Source: Saccharum officinarum
Taxonomy: Eukaryota > Streptophyta > Magnoliopsida > Poales > Poaceae
Direction of reading: 5' to 3'
NCBI GenBank assembly: GCA_020631735.1
Contig: CM036231.1
Coordinates: forward strand, 2,383,831-2,447,830
DNA length: 64,000 nucleotides
Shown: positions 36,832 to 48,585 of the stretch, piece after piece
Numbering within the stretch: the stretch's first letter is position 1
Layout: each line of letters begins with the position of its first letter
Program-made: the position numbers and the translations under genes
Notes under the pieces: generated by a model
Seen by the model: the letters and a program-made list of their open reading frames with translations, nothing else
Database searches by the model: none
Told to the model about the DNA's origin: nothing

Positions 36832-37310
36832 TGTAGCTTGTCGACGAAATATAGTCGGCAGTCTACCTAGGGGTATGCCCAAGGTAGTAGATTATCGGCA
36901 CACAGATGCGCAAGCTCCAAACAAGATGGTGACGCAAGGCAGACACGAAGTTTTATCCAGGTTCGGCCGCCAAGAAGGCGTAATACCTACGTCCTGCGTC
37001 TGATTTGTATTGTGGTATGTCAATGAGAGATGTTTTTTAGAGGGGTCCCCTGCCCGCCTTATATAGTCCGGGGGCAGGGTTACAGATCTGGAAACTAATC
37101 CTAGTCAGTTACAATTGCCATATGTAGCCGGATAAGGATTCCTATTCTAACCGACCAGGATCCTGCATGGTCACCAAATCCGTCTTAATTCCTTGTACGG
37201 GACTCCGATCAGGTTAACTGGGCCGCACGTCACCTTTTGGGTGGACTGAAACCATCGATCCAGGCCAGCCCAAGCTTAGCCGTAGGGGTATAGGGGTTAA
37301 TACCCCCACA
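36832..37310 (-). mobile_element. 3' LTR of a minus-strand Tat-clade Gypsy retrotransposon
   Basis: The 479-bp unit runs TGTAGC...CCCACA. A TATA box on the minus strand (TATATAAG, 37058-37065) gives its orientation. It is followed to the right by purine-rich minus-strand sequence (CGGGGACTAGC). The pol of the same element is on the minus strand at the far right of the window, so this is the 3' LTR. The 5' LTR lies beyond 64000. Confidence 0.75.
37058..37065 (-). promoter_or_regulatory. TATA box of the Tat 3' LTR
   Basis: TATATAAG on the minus strand. Transcription from here would leave the LTR at 36832 and continue toward the protease gene in its sense direction. Confidence 0.5.
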
Positions 37311-38605
37311 GCTAGTCCCCGAGCATCATATATTCTGATGCGACACGCCATCTTGACCTTCTCCGAACATTGAGGCTTGAGTCCTTGACGTCTCCGACCA
37401 CCGTTGCCGCCGGAGAAGTAGGTTGTCCGAAGAATGTATGGTACTCTTAAGAAAAAAGAAAAATATTTTCGTCCCGGGAAGTGTGCCCACTTGTATTTCT
37501 GAAAAGAAATGTAAGTGCGTCTTGAAGCGTAGCGTCCTTGATCATCAGAGGCGTAGAGGTCGAAAAACAAACACATTCACCGCAAGGTGAAGTGTGCCCA
37601 CTTAGTCCCCGAGCCTGGTAGTAGGTGACGTAGGCACGTGGTGCCAGGGTCTAAAAAGAATTCCCAGTTAAGTTGAGAATCCAATCGTCGTACCGGCGAT
37701 ACGAGATGCACCGGCAGGTGCATCATACCGATGTAGTCCCGGAGCTTGCTGGAAGGCGAGGTATGAGCCTTGTATCAAGGTCTAAACGAGAAAGAATATC
37801 CCAACTGTATGCGAGTCGCCAGTCGCATGTAGTTGAGACGCAAAGTCCTCGAGCCATGGTCGGAGAGTGATCGAGGCAGTCCCCGAGCACAGGTCGAAGA
37901 GCGAGCGACGAAGTCCCCGAGCCGTGGTCGGAGAGTGACCGAGGCAATCTACGAGCACAGGTCGAAGAGCGAGCGACGAAGTCCCCGAGCCGTGGTCGGA
38001 GAGTGATCGAGGTAGTCCCCGAGCACAGGTCGAAGAGTGGTCGAGGCAGTCCCCGAGCACAGGTCGAAGAGCGAGCGACGAAGTCCCCGAGCCGTGGTCG
38101 GAGAGTGATCGAGGCAGTCCTCGAGCACAGGTCGAGGAGCACATGTAGTTGTGTACTTATTTTTCTCTTTTCTCTGCCAAGTCCAATCTAACACGCCTGG
38201 TCAAAAAGCAAATCGGTATAGTACATCATTCTGTCTTCCTTTTTTTTTACAAACAAACAGCTGACACCTGTATTGAGGTGTGTCAGTGTGAGCCCTCGTA
38301 TACCATCAACAAAAAGGCGCGTACACTGGTAATGAAGGAGCACATTTATTGGCATAGATCTCGAGGTGGTGTGAAAAATCCATCCGTCACGCGTGAGCAC
38401 ATCTCCCAAGAATCTTGGGCAGGCGAAACGACAGAACTCTTTGTTATTTATAATATAGATCTGGCAACTTACAGTCACCATTCCCCATCGTCATTCGCCG
38501 CTGCCACCTTCATCTTCGTCTTCCTCTTACCAAACCCTATTTCTCCGATAAACAGTGCCAAAATCCCATTGTCATCGCATCCACCCCCTTAGAAAACTTC
38601 GCGTA
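37311..38605. repeat. Repeat-rich non-coding region of the Tat element
   Basis: The phrase AGTCCCCGAGC recurs from 37314 onward. From 37878 to about 38140 it becomes a tandem array with a 68-bp period (for example units starting at 37878 and 37946), including one shortened unit. ORFs running through the array on either strand are by-products of the repeat. The rest, to 38605, is untranslated leader of the additional ORF. Confidence 0.75.
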
Positions 38606-41600
38606 ATGGCGAGAAAAAACGCCCAGAAGAAAAGCGAAATCATGACGAAGGAGTGGTGGAAGTCTCGAAGCAACGAGCACACCATCAAAGACCTTGTCGC
38701 CATGGGAGTGCTCCACAACAAAGCCCTCGCTGGATGGCGCGCACCGGAAGGAGAAAGCTTCCCTGATCCACAACCAGGTGAGATCGTGGTTTTCGAAGAT
38801 TTCTTCAAACGGGGTTTTGGGATTCCAGTACACCCTTTCCTTCAAGGTCTCTGCTTGTACTACGAGATTGAGATTTGCAATCTGCATCCCAACTCGATTC
38901 TTCTCGTCTCTACCTTCATCCATCTCTGCGAGGCGTATGGTGGCTTCCAGCCCCATTTCGATCTCTTTCGCCACCTGTTCTGTCTGCACTGTCCGTGGAA
39001 CACTACTTTGGACGAGTGGTACAAGAAATGGTTCTACATCCGTGAAGAGCCGAACACTATCACTTTGTGCGACGTGGGGCTAATTCCAGAGAAGAAAAAT
39101 AGCTGGTCAGAAAAACCCCGAAAACTTGGAACAGATCGCCGAACTGCTCGAGATGATCCCGTGGAGAAGGCTTGATGGCCCGAGCGTGGTCGGAAACTTT
39201 ATTAGCCGATGAATTCAGCCATGCTAGAAAAGAATTCATCCTGGCTTCGAATACCAAGGAAGCGCAGATCCGACAAGGACCAGGAAAGAGCCGCTCGACA
39301 AGACGGAGATCAAAGCCAGGATTGGAGAGCTGTTCAATTTGGCCGATCCAAATTATGTTGTACTGAACGCCATCGAACACGCCTTCAAACTAACTCGACC
39401 TCCCCCAAAGGTAAATGACGCCTCCTTTTAACTGTAGAGTCATGTTATATCAAGAAAATAACTGTCTTTTCCTTTATTTTGTGTCTCAGTGTAATGGCCG
39501 TGACCGGGCAGAAGTGTTCGTGTCGCCTCCCCCTGGTGTAGAATGGCCGCAACCTACCGGCCCAGCCACCCATACCAGCGCCAAGACCGACGACATTAAC
39601 CGGGCGGTATTCGAGACCGTTGAAGACGCCTTGACCAGAGCCGCTGGCAAGCGTCCGGCTACTGTCAAACGACGTCAAGCCATCTTTCCTTTGTCGGACG
39701 ACGAAGCAGAGGATACAGACATCTTCCAGCTCGTTCCCAAAAAGAGGAGAAGACAAGTAGAACCGACGGAGCAGGGTGGCTCCTCCAGGCCAGGAGTGGC
39801 CGCAGCACCAACCACGGCTGCACAGAGGACAGACGAAGGAAACATGCCGCACCATACTCCGACACCCATACCGGGGATTGAACAAGTCCCGGTGGAAACT
39901 GCCGAGCAAACAGAGCAGGGGCGGTCGAGGAGACGTTCCTTCGCCACATCCTTCCGCAAGTCGAAACTGTAAGTATTTTGTTTGATGTAAGCCTTGCATT
40001 TTGCATTGGATGCTATTATCTTCTTAATTTGTCTCTAAGTTCATTAGATCAGCCTCCACTGAAAGCCCCGACCAGCTAGCTGGGTGCGGAATGTCCTCAC
40101 CGACAACAGCGGGACAAGCTGCTCAGCAATCAGTCATGGAGAAACCCGTAGCAGGGACTCCACTTGAACCTCAGCAGGTGGACAACCAGACGCCAGTCCC
40201 CGAGCAGGGGGTCGAGAAAACGACCGAACAGAATACGAGTGCTCCAAACACGAACCCTGCTGAGGCGGATACCACGACGCCAAGGGAGCTGAATCTAGCC
40301 GAAGAGCAGCAGCCAGAAGTTGTCCAGAACATGGTTGCTGACGCGACGGCTCGTGAGAAAGCCCTAGTGGAATCTGCAAACTCCAGACCAGTACCGCCTC
40401 CCGAACAGGATGCTGAGGAGGATGAAATGGAAGAAATCCTGGGCCGTCCCCAAGATAGGCGACAACATGTATATGTGTTGCGCTATCGGAACGACGAATG
40501 GGTCATGCACGAAGAAATCCCAGAAATCGAAGAGACCTTAAGAGTCGAACAGGCGGCCAAGCGTCTGGTGACGGAAGTCCAGGTATATTTGGTTTGAGTT
40601 ATTGACCCTATTGTATAGTCGAACTGGCTGACGTAGCTTGTCTGTATGCAGGACTTGATGAAAACTGCAAGATACCGAAAACGGTGCTTCGACCAGATAG
40701 AAGAAATCACGACGGCCAATAAGGAGCTGACGGCTGAAGTGGAACACCTACGGCACCAACTTGAAACCGCCAACCAGGAGAGGACAAACCAAGAAGCACA
40801 AAACCAAGATCTGGTCGGCCAACTCCAACGCAAAGAGCAGGAGAAAACATGTAAGTTTTCACCGTATCATAACAAGTGTAGGACTTGTGTTAATTTGTTC
40901 TTTGCAGTAATAGCTGTAATGCAGGTTTAGAAGCTAAAGTGACCCGCCTCCAGGGGGAAAACAGCCGTGTGCTTGCAGAATGCAATTACCTAAAGGAGGA
41001 CAATAAGAAACTGGCACGCAGCCAGTCGGAACTCCAAAACCAAAATAACAAAATGAAAGATGACCTGAAAAGTAAGAACTCCAGACCCCCTTTCTCATTC
41101 TATCGCCCACCTTGCCTTGCCGTGTCATCACTTTTGATGTCTTGTACTATTTTTAGTTTTGAAAGTCAATGCCAAGAGGCACCTGGAGGCCGTGATCAAG
41201 GAACATGACGACTTGAAAACGCAATGCCTTAAAACCACCGAGGAGCGGGACATGTGGAAAAAGCGGTGCCAAGAAATGGCAACTGACATTCTGCCCATCC
41301 TCGACCTTATCGACCCGGCGCTCACAGAGGAAGAGCTAAAGATGCCCCAGCTCGGACTGGTCGAGAGATGCAAGAAAGCATGGGGATGGTTCCAGGACTT
41401 CGTGAAGGAGGCGGGTGAGTACACGGGTGCCCATGTGCTGAGCATGGTGCGTGCTCACTACCCCCTGATCGATCTCAAACGCTTGGAGGCTGGGTACCCG
41501 AAGGAGGTAGACCTAGAGAAGGCTGAGGAGCTTCGGACGACCCAGCTGGAATTGTCTTCAAAGATAATTGGCGATATTAACCTGTGCGGAGGTGGGACAG

Positions 41601-41694
41601 CACCTGTACAGGGTGCGCCGTCGACAAATCAGCTGGAAATGCCATCAGCTGCAAGCCAACCAACGAAGCCTGCGGTCTCGACCAGCCAGGCACC

Positions 41695-41699
41695 GGTGG
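41695..41699 (+). repeat. Left target-site duplication of the Tekay element (GGTGG)
   Basis: GGTGG precedes TGTAAC at 41700 and is repeated at 62044-62048 after the right LTR. Removing the element and one copy restores an open frame that ends in TGA at 62066-62068. Confidence 0.92.
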
Positions 41700-44108
41700 T
41701 GTAACACCTCAAGTGTTTAGCTCCATAATTGCATTGCATTTGCATTGCATAAGCATAAGCATGCATCATTCATGTTTGTTATTTTATGTGATGCAACACA
41801 TGTGATTATTCTAGGGTTTGTTTGATTTATTTCATGAAGTATTTGATAGTTGGTGTAACAAAAAGGTAAGGTAGCCAATCATGACCTACAACACCTTAGT
41901 TATACTTAGGGTAACATTTGGAACAAGTTTCATGTTGACCAAAATTACAAATTTGCCCTCCAAGAGAAGTTGACCACCATTTGACCCTAGAAGGCTCTAG
42001 TTTGACCAGTTAAAAAGTCTAATTTAGAGACCTTGCATGGAAGAGCACCCTTAAGTAAAGTTGTAGAGAATTTCATGAGGAACAAAAGTTCTAATATGGC
42101 CATCTCATGAAAATGACCAGAGCATGCTCAAAAATGGCCCACAAGTCAGCTTGAGTGTTGATCAACACTTAGAAAAATTCTAAGTCTGGAAATTGGATTT
42201 TTCAGTTTCACTGTACCTCACTTTAGCAAGTTGTAACTCACAAACCAGGCCAAACCAGCCTTTGAGCCAATTGACAAAGTTGTTGTCCACACATAGCTCT
42301 ACAACATTGTCAATATCACCATCACCTGGTTCTCAATAGTTTAGGAGATATAGTGTCAAGAAGTTAGGGTTTCAGTCGGCGTTGATCTCTGAAACTGCAT
42401 TTCAGTTTCAAGGGGCACCACTTTGGAGCTCTGTAGTTTCAAATCTAGGCCGAACCAGCCCAAACTCCAATTGACAAACTTGTAGACCTCATGTAGCTCT
42501 ACAAAATTGGTGTAATCATCTTCGACTAATTCGAACCGGTTTGGGAGATAATCATCGTGGAAGTCGCTCTGTCAGTCGAGCTCGATGGCACCGTGCACCG
42601 CAATTCAGTTTCGTCAGAGGAGGGGGCGCGGCCGACCGGCCACAGGGCCTCGCCGACGCGTGGGCATGCGGTGGCGACCGTACGCCGGTCTTGGCCCCAC
42701 CGGTCAGCCCACGGCGCCTTCAAGACCGCCACGACGCGTCAAGGCTGCCTCCATTCCCTCTCCCTCCCTCGTTCGGTTGCAAAGCGGAGACACCGAGCCG
42801 CCATTGTCGCCCCCACTCCGGCGAGCTCGCGCGCACTCCCCACTGCACCGCCGCTCACCAGACCTCGCCAATCCCTCCGCCTCACCACCCTCCATCCCCT
42901 TGACCCACCGAAGCCCGCGATTTGACTCAAGGTGAGCCGCATTGCTTTCTTCCCCGTCTCCGAGAGGTCGCCGGAGCCCGCCATGGGACCTCACCGTGGT
43001 CGGGGTGCTTCGGGTCTCTCTCCATCTTCCCTTCCTAGCAAAATGGATCCGTCTAGCTTCGGTGAAGCTCGTACCGAGCCTAGACCGCACCGTACATCCT
43101 CACCGGCGACGGTGCGCCGCCACCGGACATCACCGGCCGCCGCTCGCGGTGACAAGCCCCTTCCACCCCATCCCCATCCATTCCACGAGCACCAATCGAC
43201 GCACCGGGTGACGGAGAACACGAGGCGGTGTTCGATTGGCCGAGCGAGCTCTTCTCCGGCGAGCTCGAGCTCGTCGGAGCTCGCGGGCCTCCGCCTCCCC
43301 TGTCTCCGGTCGCTGACCGCGGGGGCCCGCCCGTCAGTGTCGCACGCGGGCGGGAGCGCTGAGCGGGCCGCGCGCGCGCGAGTGTGGGCCGAGTTTCCCG
43401 GGCCGGCCCAGTTCATCCGAAATGAAATTCATTTTTATTATTTGTCACTGATTTTTGTACAAGTTGGAAAAATATAGATCTAGGGTTTTAATGATCCAAA
43501 AATCATGAGATAAATTTTGTTAGGGTCTACATGACGTGTAGTATTTTAGAAAAATATAAATCTGGAATGTGATGTTTAATTTCTAGGAGAATTTAATAGA
43601 TCCTTTAAATGTGTTTTGGAATGCAAGCAAATTTTTTAAATTTATAACTTGAGCTGTAGTGTTCCATAAATCATGAAATTTGGTGGGTAGGTTACTCTAT
43701 GCTAGCCCTAGCTCTGGTAAAAATTTGGGCATCAGTGCTTAAGTAATTTCCAAGTTATAATGCTATCTTGTTATTCTGGGAAATACTTAAATGAATTTTT
43801 GTAATTTTTCTACATGTGCAATGTTCATATAAATTTTTGGAGAATGTCTTGGCACCCTAGAGTGTCCAAGAAAATTAAGAAATCTGTTGTGTGACACTTT
43901 TTTACTATGCTTTATTATTTATACAAAAATCAGCCTTTTGGGCTTGTGAATTTTGTTCAGAGAGTTTCTGTGAATAAAACTTGTTCAAATTTTTACTGTG
44001 GTCTCTTTTTGGGTCAGAGAGTCCCCTGTAATTTTTGTAGAATTTTAGGAGCAGTTTACATATATGTTTAAAATTCCACCTAATTAATTAAGTAAAATAA
44101 GAAAGGAG

Positions 44109-44116
44109 TATAAATA
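44109..44116 (+). promoter_or_regulatory. Candidate TATA box of the Tekay LTR
   Basis: TATAAATA in AT-rich LTR sequence, repeated at 59611-59618 in the other LTR. If used, the exon chain at 44677-46190 would lie in the transcript leader. A start near the GC-rich island is the alternative. Confidence 0.35.
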
Positions 44117-44676
44117 AATGTTCTAGGTAGTCACACCCTACTTTCTGGTGTTGTTATACCCCATGTGAACTTTTGGAAATCTTAGTTTGGTTTTAAGGGT
44201 CTTTGGCCACATCAATAAATATTTAATCTTTGTAATTGTAGGTTTTCTGGACAGCTAGTAGTAATTCTAAATTTGGCTTTGATAAAATTGGTTGCTGGAA
44301 AACTTGTAAATACCAAAGTTGGAGTAAACTTGATGAACTAGCTTGTGTTAAAATTTGGAAGCATTTGGCTTAGTAGTTTGAGAGTTACTGTTGTTTAAAG
44401 TGGCAGTTCAAAATCTGCTACTCTCTGTGTTAGAGAAGACAGATTCTGGAACTTGTGAAGTTTGACATGGAAAACTTAGGAGTTTGGAGTTGAGGTCTGA
44501 AAATGAATTGTAGTACATTTCTTAGGCTTTCCAGATTGCCTTAGATCATATCTTTTGGAATTGTAAATCTCCAGTTGTGATAAAAACAAGTAGCTGCTGT
44601 CCAGAATGCTTACTGTGGTGTTTTGCTGATTGATATGGTGTGATATCCTAAGACATGCTACTTTTGTAATTGTTAG

Positions 44677-46190
44677 GTGTTAGGGCCTTAACGGAGGATG
44701 AGCAGCTTTATCTTAGGTTAAGTAGATTAGGTGAGTATTTCTCTACCGGAGAGGAAATTTGCACCTACTCTTTTGAAGTGATTTGAGTAGAGCATTAAAT
44801 TGTTGTAATGCATTCCATTCCGAGCATATTGCATCTTTCGTTATGCATCCATGGTATTTATTGTGCATTCATGCAATAGGTGTACCGGAGGGAGTGACAC
44901 TCCTCGAATTCGAACAAGCGATACCGGGGGAGGTGCTGAGTCAACCGGAGGAAGTAGCAGAAGAACCCAACGTCGGGGAAGCTCCGTCAGAAGATCTACC
45001 CGAGTGCCCTGACCACCGGCCTTCAACTTTTCTGAAAGGCAAGCCCCGGTGCATGCTGAACCTACTGATTTATAAATTAATCTTGAGTACTTTTAATTGT
45101 TTACTGCATTAAGTTGTAGGAGTTATATGAAAACACTTGTTGCATTATACCTGTCCTTGTCCAGATATCGTACTGAATCCTATATTAGGTGTAGGCACGT
45201 GTCAATGCTTAGCCCTGCTTAGTACGGTAGAAGTCGGGTGATTTCCGGTCATCCGCGAGAGGTAGGAAGGAGTCGCGAGTGGCTTATGGCTATCGTGATG
45301 GAACCATGCTTAAAAATGAAATCGAGACCGGACGGGAGTTCGATAGTACAGCCGCAAGACACTTCACGTCTTGGGTGTGGAGCTATGCCCGTCTGAGTCG
45401 TTTAAGGACCGATTCGCTGTACGTCCTTGAGTCATGTTGAACGCAGTCTAACACTTAGTTGGCCGGATAACCCGTTCCGACCGCGAAGCCGAGTAATGTG
45501 GTTCAGGCCGGGAATCGAATGGTAGGTTGCTTCTTGGAGGAGAGAAAGGATGTGCTTGGGGACATTGGCGTGAGACCAAGGGGGGGTTAGAGTCCCTATC
45601 ACCTGGCAGAGTGTCGCCCTTGGGGTCGCGACATTATTCGGACCCGCGATTCCTGAATCATATGAAACGGTGGCCTGTGCGACCCTGGCAAGGGTCTGCA
45701 CGGTGAGTGTTAGAAATACCCCTCCAGCTGGATAGGAATTCGATTCGAATCGCCGCCGCTCCCGGTTAGTGAGCACTTGACTTGAGCAGCGGCAACGTAG
45801 AACTCATTAAATGAACTGGTGGTTAAGGGAATGATACAATGTTGCCATAATGATATACCTGCTATGGATATAATAATCATGTTGTTTGATTATAATCAAG
45901 TGTATGTTTAGTACAGGTGCTAAGATAGATGACAGGTAAATGCTAAAAATAACTGCTAGTACAGGTGATAAGAGTTTCAATTACTTATGCCTTTATGCAA
46001 AATGTTATGTCAGCTAGCCTCTTGTGTAAGCCTTGCATAATCCTTGGTGTCATCTTAATTCTGGTTTTCGACGGGTAAGTCTAGCTGAGTACATTCCAGT
46101 ACTCAGGGTTTATTCCCTCCTGTTGCAGATGACATGCTTTATCAGGGATTCTGTAAGACGTGTCTCCACCCTGCGGGTGATGATGACTAG
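44677..46190 (+). CDS. Candidate spliced small acidic ORF inside the Tekay LTR
   Basis: Four exon-like pieces lie between splice-like signals: 44677-44730 (acceptor TTGTTAG, donor GTGAGT), 44880-45038 (acceptor GCAATAG, donor GC, as AAAG/GCAAGC), 45165-45188 (acceptor TTGTCCAG, donor GTGTAG) and 46129-46190 (acceptor TTGTTGCAG, stop TAG). The first three are each a multiple of three and all joins are phase 1. The frame reads LTEDEQLYLRLSRLG, then an acidic Pro/Glu-rich part, and ends with DDMLYQGFCKTCLHPAGDDD. No start codon exon was identified; the GC-rich island with its CTCAAG/GTGAGC donor at 42930 could be the first exon. The family was not recognised. The pieces recur in the right LTR, with a synonymous Cys change and one Gly/Glu change. 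Splicing is inferred. Confidence 0.4.
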
Positions 46191-46543
46191 ATCACAAGGG
46201 CGTGATCGTCTTTATGTACTTTCCTCATGCTTTTGCGGGTTGTCGATCATCCAGACTGGCAGTATTTAATTAACTAGTGTGTGTTATGCTTCCGCTACTT
46301 TCAAACTTGGTTTGTAATAATTGCTACTCCGTTTATGTAAACTTATTTCAGCGCTACTTGTGAAATGTAACGTATGATGTTGTATGTTGAATGATGCGAT
46401 CCTGGTTGTAAGCAGTTTGGTTTGAAATCCTTCGTGATTTCGATTGACTACCGGGATTATATGGGCTCAAGTTTGGAAATTTGAGCGCTTCGGTGCTTGT
46501 TTTCGAACTTGTGCTCTTATAATTTGGTCGGTTCTGTTACAGC

Positions 46544-46555
46544 TAGTACCGGAGC
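46544..46555 (+). promoter_or_regulatory. Degenerate primer binding site
   Basis: TAGTACCGGAGC lies two bases after the LTR. It matches nine of twelve bases of the initiator-Met tRNA complement TGGTATCAGAGC usual in chromoviruses; all three differences are transitions. Confidence 0.5.
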
Positions 46556-47315
46556 ATAATTCAACATTAAACACATCTTACGGGTAATTAAAAACAAAAG
46601 TATTTGTTTGCGAAAAGGGTTAAACTCAAAAAAATTATTTTATAGGTATGCCAGTGATCACATCCCTTAGCCCAAATAAGGACTCTTAGGTGGCTTATTA
46701 TAAAGACTAACTTGGGGGCCTTGTTTGTTTCTGTTTCGTCGTCCATACGGCGTGATATTGTATGGATGCCATCCACTTGGGTGGTAATGTATGGATCAAG
46801 TGCCTCGACGCTCTGGTAAGTGTGAGTTGTGAGAGCATGATCGTCCAACCGGCGATCTAGGGGAGAGTAGTTTTGGTGACTTGCATACTTACGTGTTTAA
46901 ACCATGTAATTATGTAAGCACTTAATTGTGGGAATCTTATTATCGGGTAGCTTTGATACTGAAGTATATACATCTGGGGATGTGTATATGGAAAGTATTT
47001 AATTTACTGCTTTCTTGTGTGCATATATTGGGAATTGTTGGGCTGCAATGAAATTTTCTGCAGGTACACTAACAGCGTAACGAGTAGACCGATAGTTTCG
47101 CTTATATGAGAGAACGTATGTATGCCACCGCCTAGCGTTAAAACTTTAGGTTTCTACTAAGGTGAGAGGGCGTACGGAACGTGCATGCATCATGTTTAAT
47201 TATATCATACATATCATTTACTCCCTCCTTAAAAATTTCTGTACTCCCGACTAAAGTAAATTTCGTATCCCCTAAATGATCCTCACTTTAAGTCGTATCT
47301 TATCTGTTGCTACAG
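46556..47315 (+). other. Untranslated leader of the Tekay element
   Basis: No coding region was recognised between the primer site and ORF1. It ends in the acceptor-like CTGTTGCTACAG directly before the ORF1 ATG. Confidence 0.5.
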
Positions 47316-47926
47316 ATGGCACGTACCAAGAGGACCGCTCGTAAATCCACTGGGGGCAGGGCACCGCGTCACCAGCTCGCTCCACGTGAGCCCCGCCCTG
47401 AGCCTACTGAGGTGGAAAGGCTGAGGGCAGAGTTGGCTGAAGTGACTGCTGCCAGGAATGCAGCACGACAACAACTGGAACAAGTGATTCATGATCGTGA
47501 CCAGGAAACCCTTGCAGTCCAGAGGTTGACAGTAGCAAACCGCAACTGTCAACGCATGTTGGTCCGTGTGATGGAACAGAGGGATGAAGCCTGGCACGAG
47601 GAGAACGTTCTGAGAGCTCGCCAGTTTGAGCTCGAGCAACAGTTAGAAAATGCTGAAGAATACAATGACAACCTTCATGAAGAAGTGCACCGCCTGAACA
47701 ACGAGCTTAATCCCCTGCTGCCTCGAAACAACAACGTCGATGAGGACATGGGTTCGGGAATCTTCATGGCTGAGGATGATGATGAAGTGGAGGTTGATGG
47801 ACCACAGGATGCCCACCTGCAGAAGCACCAGAGGAAGAGCCAGAAGAAGAAGACGAGGAGTTAGAGCCTGTCAGTGATGAGGACGGCGGGGAGATCCATG
47901 ACACCGACTCGGAGGATGATGCTTAG
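47316..47926 (+). CDS. ORF1: histone H3 tail-like N-terminus, coiled coil and acidic tail
   Basis: The ATG at 47316 opens 182 residues to a TAG at 47862-47864. After Met, the first 21 residues match histone H3 at 18 positions: ARTKRTARKSTGG then APR, with R for Q5, R for K14 and H for K18. K4, R8, K9, S10 and T11 are kept. Residues about 31-135 are a long Glu/Arg/Leu-rich coiled coil; an acidic stretch (EDDDEVEVD) follows. At C47812-47814 the frame shifts: another frame continues with a Glu/Asp-rich tail to a TAG at 47924-47926. The second contig copy (52034) has one more C here, which keeps the acidic frame, so the loss is likely a base-call error. It is separate from gag-pol and on the same strand. 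Function is unknown; mimicry of histone tails is my inference. Confidence 0.75.
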
Positions 47927-48585
47927 AGTAGTCATCACGTGCCTATAATGTTAGGATCGTCTTTTGTGCCCTCCCTGTGAAGGAGTGAGGCCTTGTAATA
48001 ACTTGACTTTGGGATGTAAGGTTGAACCGTATGTTTCCTGAATGTAGTTTGAACCTGTTAATTTCGATCACAACTTGATGTCTTATTATGTTGCGTTCGA
48101 TGATGGTGTCACGATTAGCACCCTTCGGTGCCGCGACGAAACCGAGGGCCTCCTATGGCGCGCGACATAAGGCTGTGCTGCTTGGCACGCGCAGGTATCG
48201 AGGTGGCTAGTCATGATCCACCATGGAACTCTTCATTGAGAAGTCTCTTTGTGGTCAGTTTGAAGTAGCCTTTCACAGTCAACTAAAAATCTTGAGATGG
48301 AATCCAAGTACCGTGCAAAAGGTCGAAAAATCACGTAGATAGCAACGTAAACGGTCCGGTAACCGTTGTGCTCCCTGTGAGTGAGCCTTTATCAAAGAGC
48401 ATCTTGTTGGATTACCAAGTATGATCTCGTCAAATGATGCGCTAGAATGGATTGTGCGGTTGTGGTGAATTATTGTGCCTTAATTATTATGAGAAATCTA
48501 TTCATACAGTCAGATTGACATTTCGCAATAATTCATCTACAAATTTCCCACATCGTCAGTGCTCATTGGCTATGCATTTTTGCAG
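47927..48585 (+). other. Spacer between ORF1 and gag
   Basis: Non-coding, about 660 bp, repeated as 52151-52802 beyond the gap. It ends with GCATTTTTGCAG immediately before the gag ATG, a good splice-acceptor sequence. Confidence 0.6.

Larger units (their letters stand above)
41700..46541 (+). mobile_element. 5' LTR of a Tekay-type chromovirus
   Basis: 4,842 bp from TGTAACACC to GTTACA. It is nearly identical to the right LTR (about a dozen substitutions and a one-base indel by eye), so insertion is recent. It contains a GC-rich island (about 42545-43420), a TATA box at 44109-44116, splice-like signals and a small exon chain (44677-46190). Confidence 0.93.

Noticed and set aside
37723..38194. 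Minus-strand ORFs in the 68-bp repeats
   Set aside because: They arise because the repeat lacks stops in several frames; the peptides are repeats without domain features.
42541..43477. Several overlapping ORFs in the GC-rich island of the Tekay LTR
   Set aside because: All frames are open because of base composition; no frame has recognisable domains. The island is kept only as a possible leader exon.
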